The notes under the pieces: model-generated
The model's input: the letters and a program-made list of their open reading frames with translations, nothing else
Told to the model about the DNA's origin: nothing
The model's database searches: none
Position numbers and translations under genes: made by a program
Part shown: positions 9,894-18,698 of the stretch, piece by piece
How the letters are laid out: each line of letters begins with the position of its first letter
Numbering within the stretch: position 1 is the first letter of the stretch
Origin: Zhouia amylolytica
Lineage (GTDB): Bacteria; Bacteroidota; Bacteroidia; Flavobacteriales; Flavobacteriaceae
Assembly: GCF_900116365.1 (NCBI RefSeq)
Contig: NZ_FPAG01000004.1
Location: 141,081 to 205,080 of the forward strand
DNA length: 64,000 nucleotides
Direction: 5' to 3'

Positions 9894-10075
9894 TTATTAC
9901 AGCCTGTTTCTTTCTAGATGAAGTTCTTTTCATATGGTTGCTTCAATACGAAATAATAGATGATTTCTTCCAAAATAAATCTCTGTTCATGGGGTTTATA
10001 CAGACAATTTAAAATATCTTTATTGTGTAATTAAAGGTTGTCAGGTAGACTGGTTTGTAAACATAAATAATTATC

Positions 10076-12307
10076 ATGTTATCAAAAATTGGTTTAACCT
10101 TTAGTTTTTTGCTGCTATTGCTATTAAGTGCATGCAAGAAAGATGCTTATATTAATGTAAAGGAGTCTGATCATGTCGCTGTCAACGCAGAATTCGTAGG
10201 TGATCAGGCCTGTATTTCATGTCACCAAAAAGAGTATGATTCCTGGAAAGGATCTCACCATGATCAGGCTATGAAAGTAGCGGATTCTGTGAGTGTTTTG
10301 GGCAATTTCAATAATATAGCTTTTGAGTATAATGGAGGCAAGGCAAATTTTTTCAAGAAAGGTTCTGACTACTATGTGCAAATTACAGGACCAGATAATT
10401 TAATTCACGATTATAAAGTAAAATATACCTTCGGAGTTACTCCATTACAACAATACATCGTAGCGCTTGATAATGGGAAATTCCAATGTCTGACCATTGC
10501 CTGGGATAGTGTCAAAAACAAATGGTTTAACCTGTATCCCGATTTAACGATAGCTACTGATGAGTGGATTCATTGGACAGGGGGAGGAATGCGATGGAAT
10601 ACAGCCTGTGCCGATTGTCATTCGACCGATCTGCATAAAAATTACAATCCGAATACAGATGTTTATAAAACAAGCTTTAAACAAATTAATGTAAGTTGTG
10701 AAGCTTGCCATGGTCCTGCTGCCGATCATGTTAATTTCTACAAACAAGGATTGGCAAAAGAAAGCCCTCAAAAACTCTTTATGAATGGAGACGAAAGTTC
10801 CGTTGAGCTGGTAGATCGCTGCGCGCGTTGCCACTCGCGCCGTACACAGCTCACGAAAGACTATAAACATCATGAAGGTTTTAAAGATCATTACTTGGAG
10901 GCTTTATTAACACCGCCACTGTATGAGGGTGATGGACAGATTAATGATGAGGTGTATGTTTATGGGTCTTTTAAGCAAAGTAAAATGTATCATAACGGCA
11001 TATCGTGTAAAGATTGCCATGATGTGCATTCATTAAAATTAAAAAAACAGGGAAATGCGTTATGCCTTAGTTGTCATGAACCAAAATACAATTCGGAAGC
11101 CCATCATAATCATGCAAATGGAACACCGGGTTCGGAATGTATAAATTGTCACATGACAGGCAAAGTGTACATGGGGAATGATTTTAGAAGAGACCATAGC
11201 TTTCGTATTCCGCGACCTGATCAATCAGTAGCCTATGGCACTCCCAATGCATGTAATTCTTGCCATAATGATAAAAGCGCCGAATGGGCGGTTAATGCGT
11301 TACACTCATGGGGAACCGATAAGGCAATGTCGGATAAAGCTCATTTTTCAGATTACCTGCTCGCTGGATACTCAGGAAATAAAGAAGCGTTTTATTACTT
11401 GCTTAATAATCCGGCATTTCCTGAAATTGCCAGAGCAACTGCACTGAGAAATTATACGAATATGTCGTTGTCTGAAGCTGAGGTAAAACAGTTAAAGAAG
11501 TTTTTAAGCGACTCTTCAGCCTTGGTAAGAAATGAAGCCGTCGTCTCCTATACCAAATTCGGAGATACCAGTGTGGTGAATACTATAGAAAAACTTTTAA
11601 ATGATACAGTGCGGGTTGTGCGTATCTCAAGTGCAAAATTTATTGGAGTTTATGGTCACGAAAGGGTAAATTCCCAAAAGTTTGAATCGGCTCATAAAGA
11701 GTTTTTAGCCTTTCTGGAAATGAATTCAGATTTCTCGACCGGGCAAGAGCAGATAGCTGAATATAAATATCTTAAAAATGAAGTCGAAGATGCTATAGAA
11801 GCTTATGAACGGGCTATTCAGCTCGATAATTATAATAATAATGCAAGAGTAAATTTGGCTTTCCTGTATTATCAAAACGGGGCAGCCAAAAAAGCAGCCC
11901 GGTTATATGCTAAAATTATAGAACAAGAACCGGAAAATAGCTATCCTTATTATATGCTCGGATTGCTATTTAATGAGCTGGGAAAAAATGATGCAGCATT
12001 AAAGTACTTGGCACAAGCCTGTGAAAGGGAACCTTTTAATCTTCGAGCTTTCTATAATTATGCCCTCAAATTACAACAACAAGGAAATTATACGCATTCA
12101 ATGGAGGTAATTGATGAAGCATTACAACATGCGCCCGAAAATGCCGATTTATTATATGTTAAAGCGATTGGAGCACTCGAGTTAAAACAAATAGGACTAG
12201 CACGTACCATTGCTCAAAAGTTGGTCGCCTCATTTCCCAATCAGCCTGGATATGCAAACCTGCTTCAGGAAATTGAAAAACGTGCAGAAAAAATAATGCT
12301 TAAGTAA
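10076..12307 (+). CDS. Octahaem c-type cytochrome lipoprotein with TPR repeats
   Basis: The 743-residue protein begins with a lipoprotein signal (box LSAC, Cys20). It has eight CxxCH haem-binding motifs from residue 46 (CISCH) through 178 (CADCH) to 393 (CNSCH): CISCH, CADCH, CEACH, CARCH, CKDCH, CLSCH, CINCH and CNSCH. The haem part resembles the cytochrome c554/multihaem family. A HEAT-like helical stretch follows (about residues 420-530), then TPR helices (about 560-740). It should be a membrane-anchored periplasmic electron carrier or oxidoreductase with a protein-docking tail. No partner reductase is nearby, so substrate is unknown. Confidence 0.88.
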   Translation: MLSKIGLTFSFLLLLLLSACKKDAYINVKESDHVAVNAEFVGDQACISCHQKEYDSWKGSHHDQAMKVADSVSVLGNFNNIAFEYNGGKANFFKKGSDYYVQITGPDNLIHDYKVKYTFGVTPLQQYIVALDNGKFQCLTIAWDSVKNKWFNLYPDLTIATDEWIHWTGGGMRWNTACADCHSTDLHKNYNPNTDVYKTSFKQINVSCEACHGPAADHVNFYKQGLAKESPQKLFMNGDESSVELVDRCARCHSRRTQLTKDYKHHEGFKDHYLEALLTPPLYEGDGQINDEVYVYGSFKQSKMYHNGISCKDCHDVHSLKLKKQGNALCLSCHEPKYNSEAHHNHANGTPGSECINCHMTGKVYMGNDFRRDHSFRIPRPDQSVAYGTPNACNSCHNDKSAEWAVNALHSWGTDKAMSDKAHFSDYLLAGYSGNKEAFYYLLNNPAFPEIARATALRNYTNMSLSEAEVKQLKKFLSDSSALVRNEAVVSYTKFGDTSVVNTIEKLLNDTVRVVRISSAKFIGVYGHERVNSQKFESAHKEFLAFLEMNSDFSTGQEQIAEYKYLKNEVEDAIEAYERAIQLDNYNNNARVNLAFLYYQNGAAKKAARLYAKIIEQEPENSYPYYMLGLLFNELGKNDAALKYLAQACEREPFNLRAFYNYALKLQQQGNYTHSMEVIDEALQHAPENADLLYVKAIGALELKQIGLARTIAQKLVASFPNQPGYANLLQEIEKRAEKIMLK

Positions 12308-12427
12308 AAAGAGGAGTCTGATATCTGAAATAATAGAATCGGTCTTGGGGTGTTTAACAAAACTATAACCGATCAGGTTTTCTTCTCCATAAAAAGGATT
12401 TTATATTTATAAAAAATTGATATAATT

Positions 12428-13141
12428 ATGAGTTTAGTAGATAAAGTGGTGTATATCACCGGAGGAACAAAAGGAATAGGCTATGGTATAGCTGAAGTGT
12501 TACTGCATTCAGGAATGCGTGTGGCAATTTCCGGACGTAATTTAGAAGATGCCCAAAAAGCAGCGGCAAGTTTAACAGAAGATGATAGCAGGGTTCTTGG
12601 AATAGCTTCAGATGTAACCAAACTCGATGATGAAAATATGGCTGTAAAGGCTATCCTTGACAAGTTCGGGCAGTTGGATGTAGTACTTGCTAATGCGGGT
12701 GTAGGTCATTTTGCGCCAATTGATGAACTTGAAGTCGATAAGTGGAATCAAATGATCGACACGAATTTGAATGGAGTTTTTCATACCCTTAAAGCTTCGG
12801 TAGACGCCTTAAAGGAGTCAAAAGGTTATTATATAACCCTGGCAAGCCTTGCCGGAACAAATTTTTTCCCAACAGCCGCAGGTTATAATGCAACTAAATT
12901 TGGAGTAGTTGGCTTCACTCAGGCAGTAATGCTCGATTTAAGACCTTATGATATAAAGGTAAGTACTATTATGCCGGGTTCTGTCGCCTCTCATTTCAAT
13001 AATAACGAACCGGGCGATAAAGACGCATGGAAAATTCAACCGGAAGATATCGGTAAACTGGTAGTGGATCTGCTAACAATGCATCCACGTACCTTACCAA
13101 GTAAAATAGAGGTAAGGCCTTCCAGACCAGACAAAAAATAG
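12428..13141 (+). CDS. Short-chain dehydrogenase/reductase
   Basis: The 237-residue classical SDR has the NAD(P)-binding TGGTKGIG motif at the N-terminus, NAG in LANAGVGH, the catalytic serine in LASLAG, and YNATK for the Tyr-x3-Lys pair. The substrate is not evident. It starts 120 nt after the cytochrome gene and its stop lies 1 nt from the stop of the convergent addB gene. Little separates the two transcripts and no terminator is visible there. Confidence 0.9.
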   Translation: MSLVDKVVYITGGTKGIGYGIAEVLLHSGMRVAISGRNLEDAQKAAASLTEDDSRVLGIASDVTKLDDENMAVKAILDKFGQLDVVLANAGVGHFAPIDELEVDKWNQMIDTNLNGVFHTLKASVDALKESKGYYITLASLAGTNFFPTAAGYNATKFGVVGFTQAVMLDLRPYDIKVSTIMPGSVASHFNNNEPGDKDAWKIQPEDIGKLVVDLLTMHPRTLPSKIEVRPSRPDKK

Positions 13142-13142
13142 A

Positions 13143-15908
13143 TCAGACCTCTTTTTCAAGAAAGGATTCTTCTTCATTGAAGAGCTCTATGATTAATGCT
13201 TTTAATTGAATTTCAAAAGCAGTCAAAAATTCACTGGTGATGAGGTGTTGTTTGACAGCACCTCTGCCAGGTTTATCTTTTTTAGTGAATTTTAGAACGC
13301 CTTCGTTTAAGTTCTTGAAAGAAATAATACCAGCTTGCATCTCCTTGGCATCCCCGTTCTTTTTACTCATCATATAAGCATAACACAGTACCTGAAAGGC
13401 TTTACTGTATTTGTAATCGTCGGTTAGGTTACTCCATTCTACAATTTCCAGATCACGCTGAGTTACTTTTCCAGTCTTGTAGTCAATGATATTAATAACC
13501 CCATCAACTTCTTCAACACGGTCCACGATCCCCTTAAGGTGAATAGGGAAATTTAACCCATCAATGGTGATAGCGGTCTTGAAATAAATTTCATTAGCTA
13601 AGATCTTTATTTGTTGTCCGGATGCTAATCGAGTCTTTTCGAACGCTATAAAATTCGCTACATATCTTTTGGCAATATGATAACTGATTAAATTCTTACC
13701 TCTGCTATAATCACCTCCCTTATATTCTTTGTCGAAAAAGGCGGTGATGGTGCCATCTATTTCTTTTTCCATGCTTTCCAGATGTGCTAAAGTAAGATAG
13801 CTGCCCTCAAGAGGTTTGTATAGGGTTTCGAGGGTATTGTGAACAATGGTGCCTAAGGTATTGGCAGCAACAGTTTCCTCCACTTCTTCCAGTTCTTTTA
13901 TGCCCAGGATCGTTTGATTATAAAAATCTATCGGATTACGTACGTAATTGGTTAATGAGGAAGGGGAGAAGCCTTTGGCTGCAACAGCTTTGAGGTCATC
14001 AATTAATAAATTGTTCTTCTTGATTTCCAATAGTTTTAAACTTTTCTTTTCAACTAACGGGCTCGCAATAACTTCATTAATGTGGTGCTTTTCTTGACCC
14101 AATAGTGCTAATTGAAGCAGGAATCTGCTCTTTTCGCCACCTTCCAAAACATCAGGTTCAGTATTGTATAAGAGATAAACGTTTTCGGCCCGCTGTAAAA
14201 GTCGGTAAAAGTGATAAGTGTATATAGCATCTTTCTCTTTGTATGTAGGAAGACCAAAGGCTACTTTAATATCGAACGGTAAAAAAGAATTATTGCTTTT
14301 ACCTGATGGTAAAATTCCCTCGTTGACTGAACTTATAATTACCGTTTCAAAATCGAGATTACGACTTTCCAGTACTCCCATAATTTGTAAACCTTGCAGA
14401 GGTTCACCCTGAAAATCGATAGATTCCTTTACTAATAACTCATTGTATATACCTTTTAACGAACGGATGTCATTAATGGTGTTGTAATCTTTATTTAAAA
14501 CCTTTAATTGGTTAAACAGGGCATAAAAGCGATATAGGTATTCAAGATAAATAGTGTTTCGCTCTTCGAGTTCCGTATATGATTTCTTAAGAATTAAGCA
14601 TAAATCAGTCAGTTTATTGATGACCTTATCAATAGACGAAGTTGATTTCGAAATAAAAATATTGGATAGGGCCTGGTGTTCCTCCTCGGAAATAAGATCA
14701 TAAAGTTGATCTGAACTTATATAGACTAGGTTCTGCTGGTGAATAAAACTTGTAGTTTTTTCTATGTTTTCATCTTTAAACAGATGTCTGGTAACAGCGT
14801 TTGAAAACAAATTCAGTACATCTTTGAAGTACCATTTAGATCCATCTTCTTTTTCAATAATGTTTAATACACTGTAAAAAAAAGAGGCTATAGGTGTTTC
14901 CTCCAATGGTAATCCACTGGTGATATTTGCTTCGGTTACAGATGCAGGCAGAGCATTCAGTATAGGGGTAAGTAGGGATTCATTTCCCATAACCACCGCA
15001 GTGCTCTTAAGATGGCCCTGAGTATTATGTAGATTTTCTAAAATACCTCCAACGTAATTAGCTTGTCCAATATTTTTAGGAACCCCGATAATATTGATGT
15101 TTTTCTCTTCTAAAAAATGACTTGAAGGGTACTTAAGAGGATGGGTATTAAAATGTTTCCAGGACTTTAGGTATCTTCTGATGAACAAACCTGCGTCGTG
15201 CTCTTTATTATCGATGAAGCTTTGGTCGATATCCCAGAAAACTTCAGTGTCTGCGGTAGATAAAAACTCTTGAAATATTAGAGATTCAGCATTGTTTAAG
15301 GCATTAAAGCCAATGAAGTAAAACTTCTTTTGAAGGTTGTTTTGAATAAAATGTTCCAGGTTTTCAATAGCCTCCCTGTAAACAAACCCTTGGTAACCGA
15401 TTTGATTTTTCTTGAGTCTGTTATGTAGCGCTTCATAGTACGCACCTAATTGATCCCAGAATTTTAAATATTGCTTTTGCAGGACTGTTTTCTCTTTGTC
15501 GAGTGTCCAGTGATTGAGCTCTTTAATAGATGAAAGATAACCGAATATCTTTTCAGAATCTATGAGATAGCGGTCTATTTCATTAAAATCCTGAAGAGCG
15601 ATTTGTGCCCATTTACTAAAGGTGTAAAAATTTTCATGTTCTTCTATTGGTTGAAGCTGTTTGTATACCTCATAAAATTCGAATAAGACCGTTAGGTTAG
15701 AACTGAGCTTAATGCTGGCAAGTTCTTCAATAAAGTTTTCTATCGAAGTGATCTCCGGAGAAAATTGAGTTTTAGAAGTGCGAGCTAATAATTCGTTTTT
15801 AAGAAATGTTCCTGCTCTCTTACTGGGTAATATGCAGACTACATTTTCTAAAGTCGTATTCGTGTTTATTATTTCTGAAGCAATTTCAGCGATGAAGGAT
15901 TTTACCAT
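13143..15908 (-). CDS. addB: AddB-like PD-(D/E)XK nuclease subunit
   Basis: This 921-residue protein matches the AddB-type subunit of the AddAB double-strand-break resection nuclease. The inactive helicase-like N-terminal part has no Walker A motif (VVCILPSKRAGTFLKNEL takes its place). The C-terminal nuclease has VDRVEEVDGVINIIDYKTGK. The cysteine normally found where the nuclease domain starts is replaced (SLTNYVRNPIDFY), so the Fe-S staple of Bacillus AddB seems absent. The probable partner AddA is 2.8 kb away on the same strand, with ompA and kbl between. A helicase-nuclease role in recombination is inference from family. Confidence 0.82.
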   Translation of the reverse strand: MVKSFIAEIASEIINTNTTLENVVCILPSKRAGTFLKNELLARTSKTQFSPEITSIENFIEELASIKLSSNLTVLFEFYEVYKQLQPIEEHENFYTFSKWAQIALQDFNEIDRYLIDSEKIFGYLSSIKELNHWTLDKEKTVLQKQYLKFWDQLGAYYEALHNRLKKNQIGYQGFVYREAIENLEHFIQNNLQKKFYFIGFNALNNAESLIFQEFLSTADTEVFWDIDQSFIDNKEHDAGLFIRRYLKSWKHFNTHPLKYPSSHFLEEKNINIIGVPKNIGQANYVGGILENLHNTQGHLKSTAVVMGNESLLTPILNALPASVTEANITSGLPLEETPIASFFYSVLNIIEKEDGSKWYFKDVLNLFSNAVTRHLFKDENIEKTTSFIHQQNLVYISSDQLYDLISEEEHQALSNIFISKSTSSIDKVINKLTDLCLILKKSYTELEERNTIYLEYLYRFYALFNQLKVLNKDYNTINDIRSLKGIYNELLVKESIDFQGEPLQGLQIMGVLESRNLDFETVIISSVNEGILPSGKSNNSFLPFDIKVAFGLPTYKEKDAIYTYHFYRLLQRAENVYLLYNTEPDVLEGGEKSRFLLQLALLGQEKHHINEVIASPLVEKKSLKLLEIKKNNLLIDDLKAVAAKGFSPSSLTNYVRNPIDFYNQTILGIKELEEVEETVAANTLGTIVHNTLETLYKPLEGSYLTLAHLESMEKEIDGTITAFFDKEYKGGDYSRGKNLISYHIAKRYVANFIAFEKTRLASGQQIKILANEIYFKTAITIDGLNFPIHLKGIVDRVEEVDGVINIIDYKTGKVTQRDLEIVEWSNLTDDYKYSKAFQVLCYAYMMSKKNGDAKEMQAGIISFKNLNEGVLKFTKKDKPGRGAVKQHLITSEFLTAFEIQLKALIIELFNEEESFLEKEV

Positions 15909-15920
15909 AAGGGTAAAAAT

Positions 15921-15951
15921 AAAAAACGCTCCGAATTTCGGAGCGTTTTTT
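15921..15951 (-). terminator. Intrinsic terminator of ompA
   Basis: AAAAAACGCTCCGA and TCGGAGCGTTTTTT form a 14-bp stem around ATT. On the reverse strand a T tract follows. It lies 24 nt after the ompA stop and before addB, so it should isolate highly expressed ompA from addB. Confidence 0.9.
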
Positions 15952-15974
15952 GTGAAATATAATTTGTTGTGAAA

Positions 15975-17324
15975 TTAGTTCTTGTCTAAGTTAATTTCAA
16001 CTCTTCTGTTTTGACGTCTTCCGTCTCTTGTAGAGTTAGAAGCAATTGGCTTAGTCTCTCCATAACCTTCAGAAGTTAATCTGTCAGCAGAGATACCATT
16101 TGACTCTAGGTAAGACTCAACAGCGTTAGCTCTTTCTTTAGATAATCTCATGTTAAGAGCGTCGCTACCAGTGCTATCAGTGTGTCCTTCAATGTGGAAC
16201 TTAGAGTTTGGATATTCCTTAAGGATATCGATGATATCGTTAAGAACTTTTTCAGACTCAGCCTTGATAGTTGATTTACCAGTGTCGAATAAGATTGTTT
16301 TAGCGTAGTCATTTAAAGCTTTTTGTACAGCTTCAGTAACTTCAGGACAACCTTGGTTAGCTACAGTACCAGCAGTATCAGGACATCTGTCGTCTTTGTC
16401 TAATACACCGTCACCGTCTCTGTCAGGACAACCGTTAGTAGAAGCAGGACCAGCAACATCTGGACACTGATCATCTTTGTCTGCTACACCGTCACCGTCT
16501 CTGTCTGGACAACCGTTTAATTCTTTAAGACCTGCTGTGTTAGGACAAGCATCATCTTTATCAGCTACACCGTCACCGTCAGAATCAGGACAACCGTTTA
16601 ATTCAGCAGGACCTGCCTCGTTAGGACAAGCATCTTTAGAATCTTCGATACCGTCACCGTCAGAATCAGGACAACCGTTGAATGCTTCTAAACCAGCAAC
16701 TTCAGGACAAGCATCATCCTTGTCGTAGATACCGTCACCGTCAGAATCAGTTCCACCAAATTTGATAGAGATACCTACCATGTGCTGGAAATGTGGTGTT
16801 AGTCTGTCTTCAAATGAATGCTTGTAAGAAGACTGAGCTGTTAATCCTAAGTTTTCAGTAAACCAGAAGTTAAGACCTAGACCTCCGTTAAGTGTACCAG
16901 CACCTAACTCGTCAATCCAAGTATAACCACCACCTACTTCAACAAATGGATCTAATTTTGTTTCTTCAAAGAAGTTGTACTTGATAGTACCGTCGATCCC
17001 GTAATAAGAAAGATCGTCTACTTCCATGTCTCCCCACTTATCAATCTTGTTAAGTGATCCGCGTACACCGACAGCGAATTTACCACCAACGTTTCTTGAA
17101 ACAGCAACATAAGAAATAGAAGGTAAGATGTTCCAGTGATCTTCTACGTTGAAGTATTCGTCGAAATAGTCACCCATTCCAGGCTCACCAGTCGGATATA
17201 CGTCAACTGCGTTCACACCAAAACTAAGTTGCCAAGGGTTGTTTTCGTCTTGCGCATGGACGCTGCTTAACCCTACAAAAAGTAAAGAAGCAACTAAAAT
17301 TTTGCTAAGATGTTTCATGTTCAA
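15975..17324 (-). CDS. OmpA family outer-membrane protein with thrombospondin type 3 repeats
   Basis: The 449-residue protein has a signal peptide ([24 protein letters not shown]) and an N-terminal beta-barrel of about 190 residues. Five calcium-binding thrombospondin type 3 repeats of 27 residues (DSDGDGxxDxxDxCP) follow. The C-terminal OmpA/MotB peptidoglycan-binding domain has [20 protein letters not shown] and [11 protein letters not shown]. It anchors outer membrane to cell wall. It has its own strong promoter with a palindrome in the spacer, and its own terminator, so expression is probably high and independent. Confidence 0.95.
   Translation of the reverse strand: MNMKHLSKILVASLLFVGLSSVHAQDENNPWQLSFGVNAVDVYPTGEPGMGDYFDEYFNVEDHWNILPSISYVAVSRNVGGKFAVGVRGSLNKIDKWGDMEVDDLSYYGIDGTIKYNFFEETKLDPFVEVGGGYTWIDELGAGTLNGGLGLNFWFTENLGLTAQSSYKHSFEDRLTPHFQHMVGISIKFGGTDSDGDGIYDKDDACPEVAGLEAFNGCPDSDGDGIEDSKDACPNEAGPAELNGCPDSDGDGVADKDDACPNTAGLKELNGCPDRDGDGVADKDDQCPDVAGPASTNGCPDRDGDGVLDKDDRCPDTAGTVANQGCPEVTEAVQKALNDYAKTILFDTGKSTIKAESEKVLNDIIDILKEYPNSKFHIEGHTDSTGSDALNMRLSKERANAVESYLESNGISADRLTSEGYGETKPIASNSTRDGRRQNRRVEINLDKN
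16345..16752 (-). repeat. Five 81-bp tandem coding repeats (TSP3)
   Basis: The region encodes five consecutive 27-residue thrombospondin type 3 units. Each has the pattern D-x-DGDG-x2-D-x2-D-x-CP and ends in NGCP or QGCP. DNA identity between units is high (recurrent CACCGTCACCGTC and GGACAACCGTT), so unit number could vary by slipped recombination. The count here is five. Confidence 0.9.
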
Positions 17325-17352
17325 TTATTTGATTTTAAGTGTTAATTAACGA

Positions 17353-17384
17353 CAAATGTAAGTTGTTACAACTTATTTAACAAA
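17353..17384 (-). promoter_or_regulatory. ompA promoter with palindrome in the spacer
   Basis: On the reverse strand TTTG (17384-17381), a 20-nt spacer, and TACATTTG (17360-17353) match the Bacteroidota consensus well. The spacer contains a perfect inverted repeat TAAGTTGT-T-ACAACTTA (17359-17375), which is a plausible operator. The start codon is about 29 nt downstream of the -7 box. Confidence 0.72.
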
Positions 17385-17433
17385 AACAAATATATAAAAT
17401 TTTTGTTATCATCGTGATAAATCTGACAATCAA

Positions 17434-18627
17434 TTAGATGATTTCAAGTTCTTCTGCTACCTCTTTGAACGCAGAAATAGCCTTGTCTAGATGCTCTTTT
17501 GTATGGGCCGCTGAGAGCTGAACTCTGATTCTTGCTTTGTCTTTTGGAACCACTGGATAGAAGAATCCAATTACATAAATTCCTCTTTCTAGTAGCTTAT
17601 CGGCCATGGTTTGTGAGAGTTTGGCGTCATAAAGCATTACAGGAACAATCGCAGAATCACCATCAATTATATCAAGACCCGCTTCTTTCATTCCTTTCTT
17701 GAAATACTCCGTATTCCACTGGAGTTTGTCTCTAAGTTCTGTGTCGTTCGATAGCATGTCAAATACCTTAATGCTGGCACCAACAATTGCCGGAGCTAAG
17801 GAATTCGAGAATAAATAAGGTCTTGAGCGCTGGCGAAGGATCTCGATGATTTCCTTTTTACCAGTTGTGTATCCACCCATAGCACCACCTAAAGCTTTAC
17901 CTAAAGTACCGGTTATAATGTCAATTCTGCCCATTACTCCTTTTTCCTCTAAAGTTCCCCTTCCGGTCTCGCCTATGAAGCCTGCAGCATGACACTCATC
18001 GATCATTACAAGGGCATCATATTTGTCTGCCAAATCGCAAATTTCATCAAGAGGAGCAACTAATCCATCCATCGAAAATACACCATCCGTAACTATAATT
18101 TTGAAACGTGCACCACTTGCGTTTGCTTCTTTAAGCTTTTCCTCAAGATCTTGCATATTATTGTTTTCATAACGAAAACGCTTCGCTTTACATAAACGAA
18201 CACCGTCAATAATGGAAGCATGATTTAAAGAGTCTGAAATAATAGCATCTTCCGGACCTAGTAAAGGTTCAAATACGCCACCGTTGGCATCAAATGCCGC
18301 AGCATACAATATAGTGTCTTCAGTTTCGTAAAAATCAGCTATTTTTTGCTCGAGGTCCTTGTGTATATCTTGAGTTCCACAAATGAAACGTACCGACGAC
18401 ATACCAAACCCATGACTGTCCATAGTGTCTTTTGCAGCCTGTATCACTTCCGGGTGTGATGAAAGTCCTAAGTAATTATTCGCACAGAAGTTGATGACTT
18501 CTTGCCCTGTAGAAATCTTAATTACCGCATCCTGTGGACTGGTAATGATTCTTTCTTTTTTGTATAGTCCGGCATCTTTTATTTCTTGAAGTTCGTTTTG
18601 AAGATGTTCTTTAATTTTTCCGTACAT
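17434..18627 (-). CDS. kbl: Glycine C-acetyltransferase (2-amino-3-ketobutyrate CoA ligase)
   Basis: The 397-residue PLP enzyme of the alpha-oxoamine synthase family splits 2-amino-3-ketobutyrate with CoA into glycine and acetyl-CoA during threonine breakdown. Visible features are [42 protein letters not shown], and the PLP lysine in [15 protein letters not shown]-terminal length and the MYGKIKEHL start match Kbl rather than the 8-amino-7-oxononanoate or 5-aminolevulinate synthases. Threonine dehydrogenase is not in the window. It sits between ompA and addA. Confidence 0.93.
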   Translation of the reverse strand: MYGKIKEHLQNELQEIKDAGLYKKERIITSPQDAVIKISTGQEVINFCANNYLGLSSHPEVIQAAKDTMDSHGFGMSSVRFICGTQDIHKDLEQKIADFYETEDTILYAAAFDANGGVFEPLLGPEDAIISDSLNHASIIDGVRLCKAKRFRYENNNMQDLEEKLKEANASGARFKIIVTDGVFSMDGLVAPLDEICDLADKYDALVMIDECHAAGFIGETGRGTLEEKGVMGRIDIITGTLGKALGGAMGGYTTGKKEIIEILRQRSRPYLFSNSLAPAIVGASIKVFDMLSNDTELRDKLQWNTEYFKKGMKEAGLDIIDGDSAIVPVMLYDAKLSQTMADKLLERGIYVIGFFYPVVPKDKARIRVQLSAAHTKEHLDKAISAFKEVAEELEII

Positions 18628-18698
18628 ATCTCTGTGTTTAATGTAATGGTTGTTAATTTACTTGGCACAAAAATACTAACATCTTTCCAAAGCAGTAC

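Noticed and set aside
9520-9921. Forward 133-residue frame opposite the hypothetical lipoprotein gene
   Set aside because: No signal or domain; the reverse frame has a clear lipoprotein leader.
16477-16728. Forward reading frame of 83 residues with a repeating Ser/Pro-rich pattern
   Set aside because: It is the antisense of the five thrombospondin type 3 repeats of ompA; periodicity comes from the real gene.
17406-17420. TTATCA-TCG-TGATAA hairpin as a terminator of kbl
   Set aside because: Only 6 bp with no clear T tract; it could be an operator but was not listed as a terminator.
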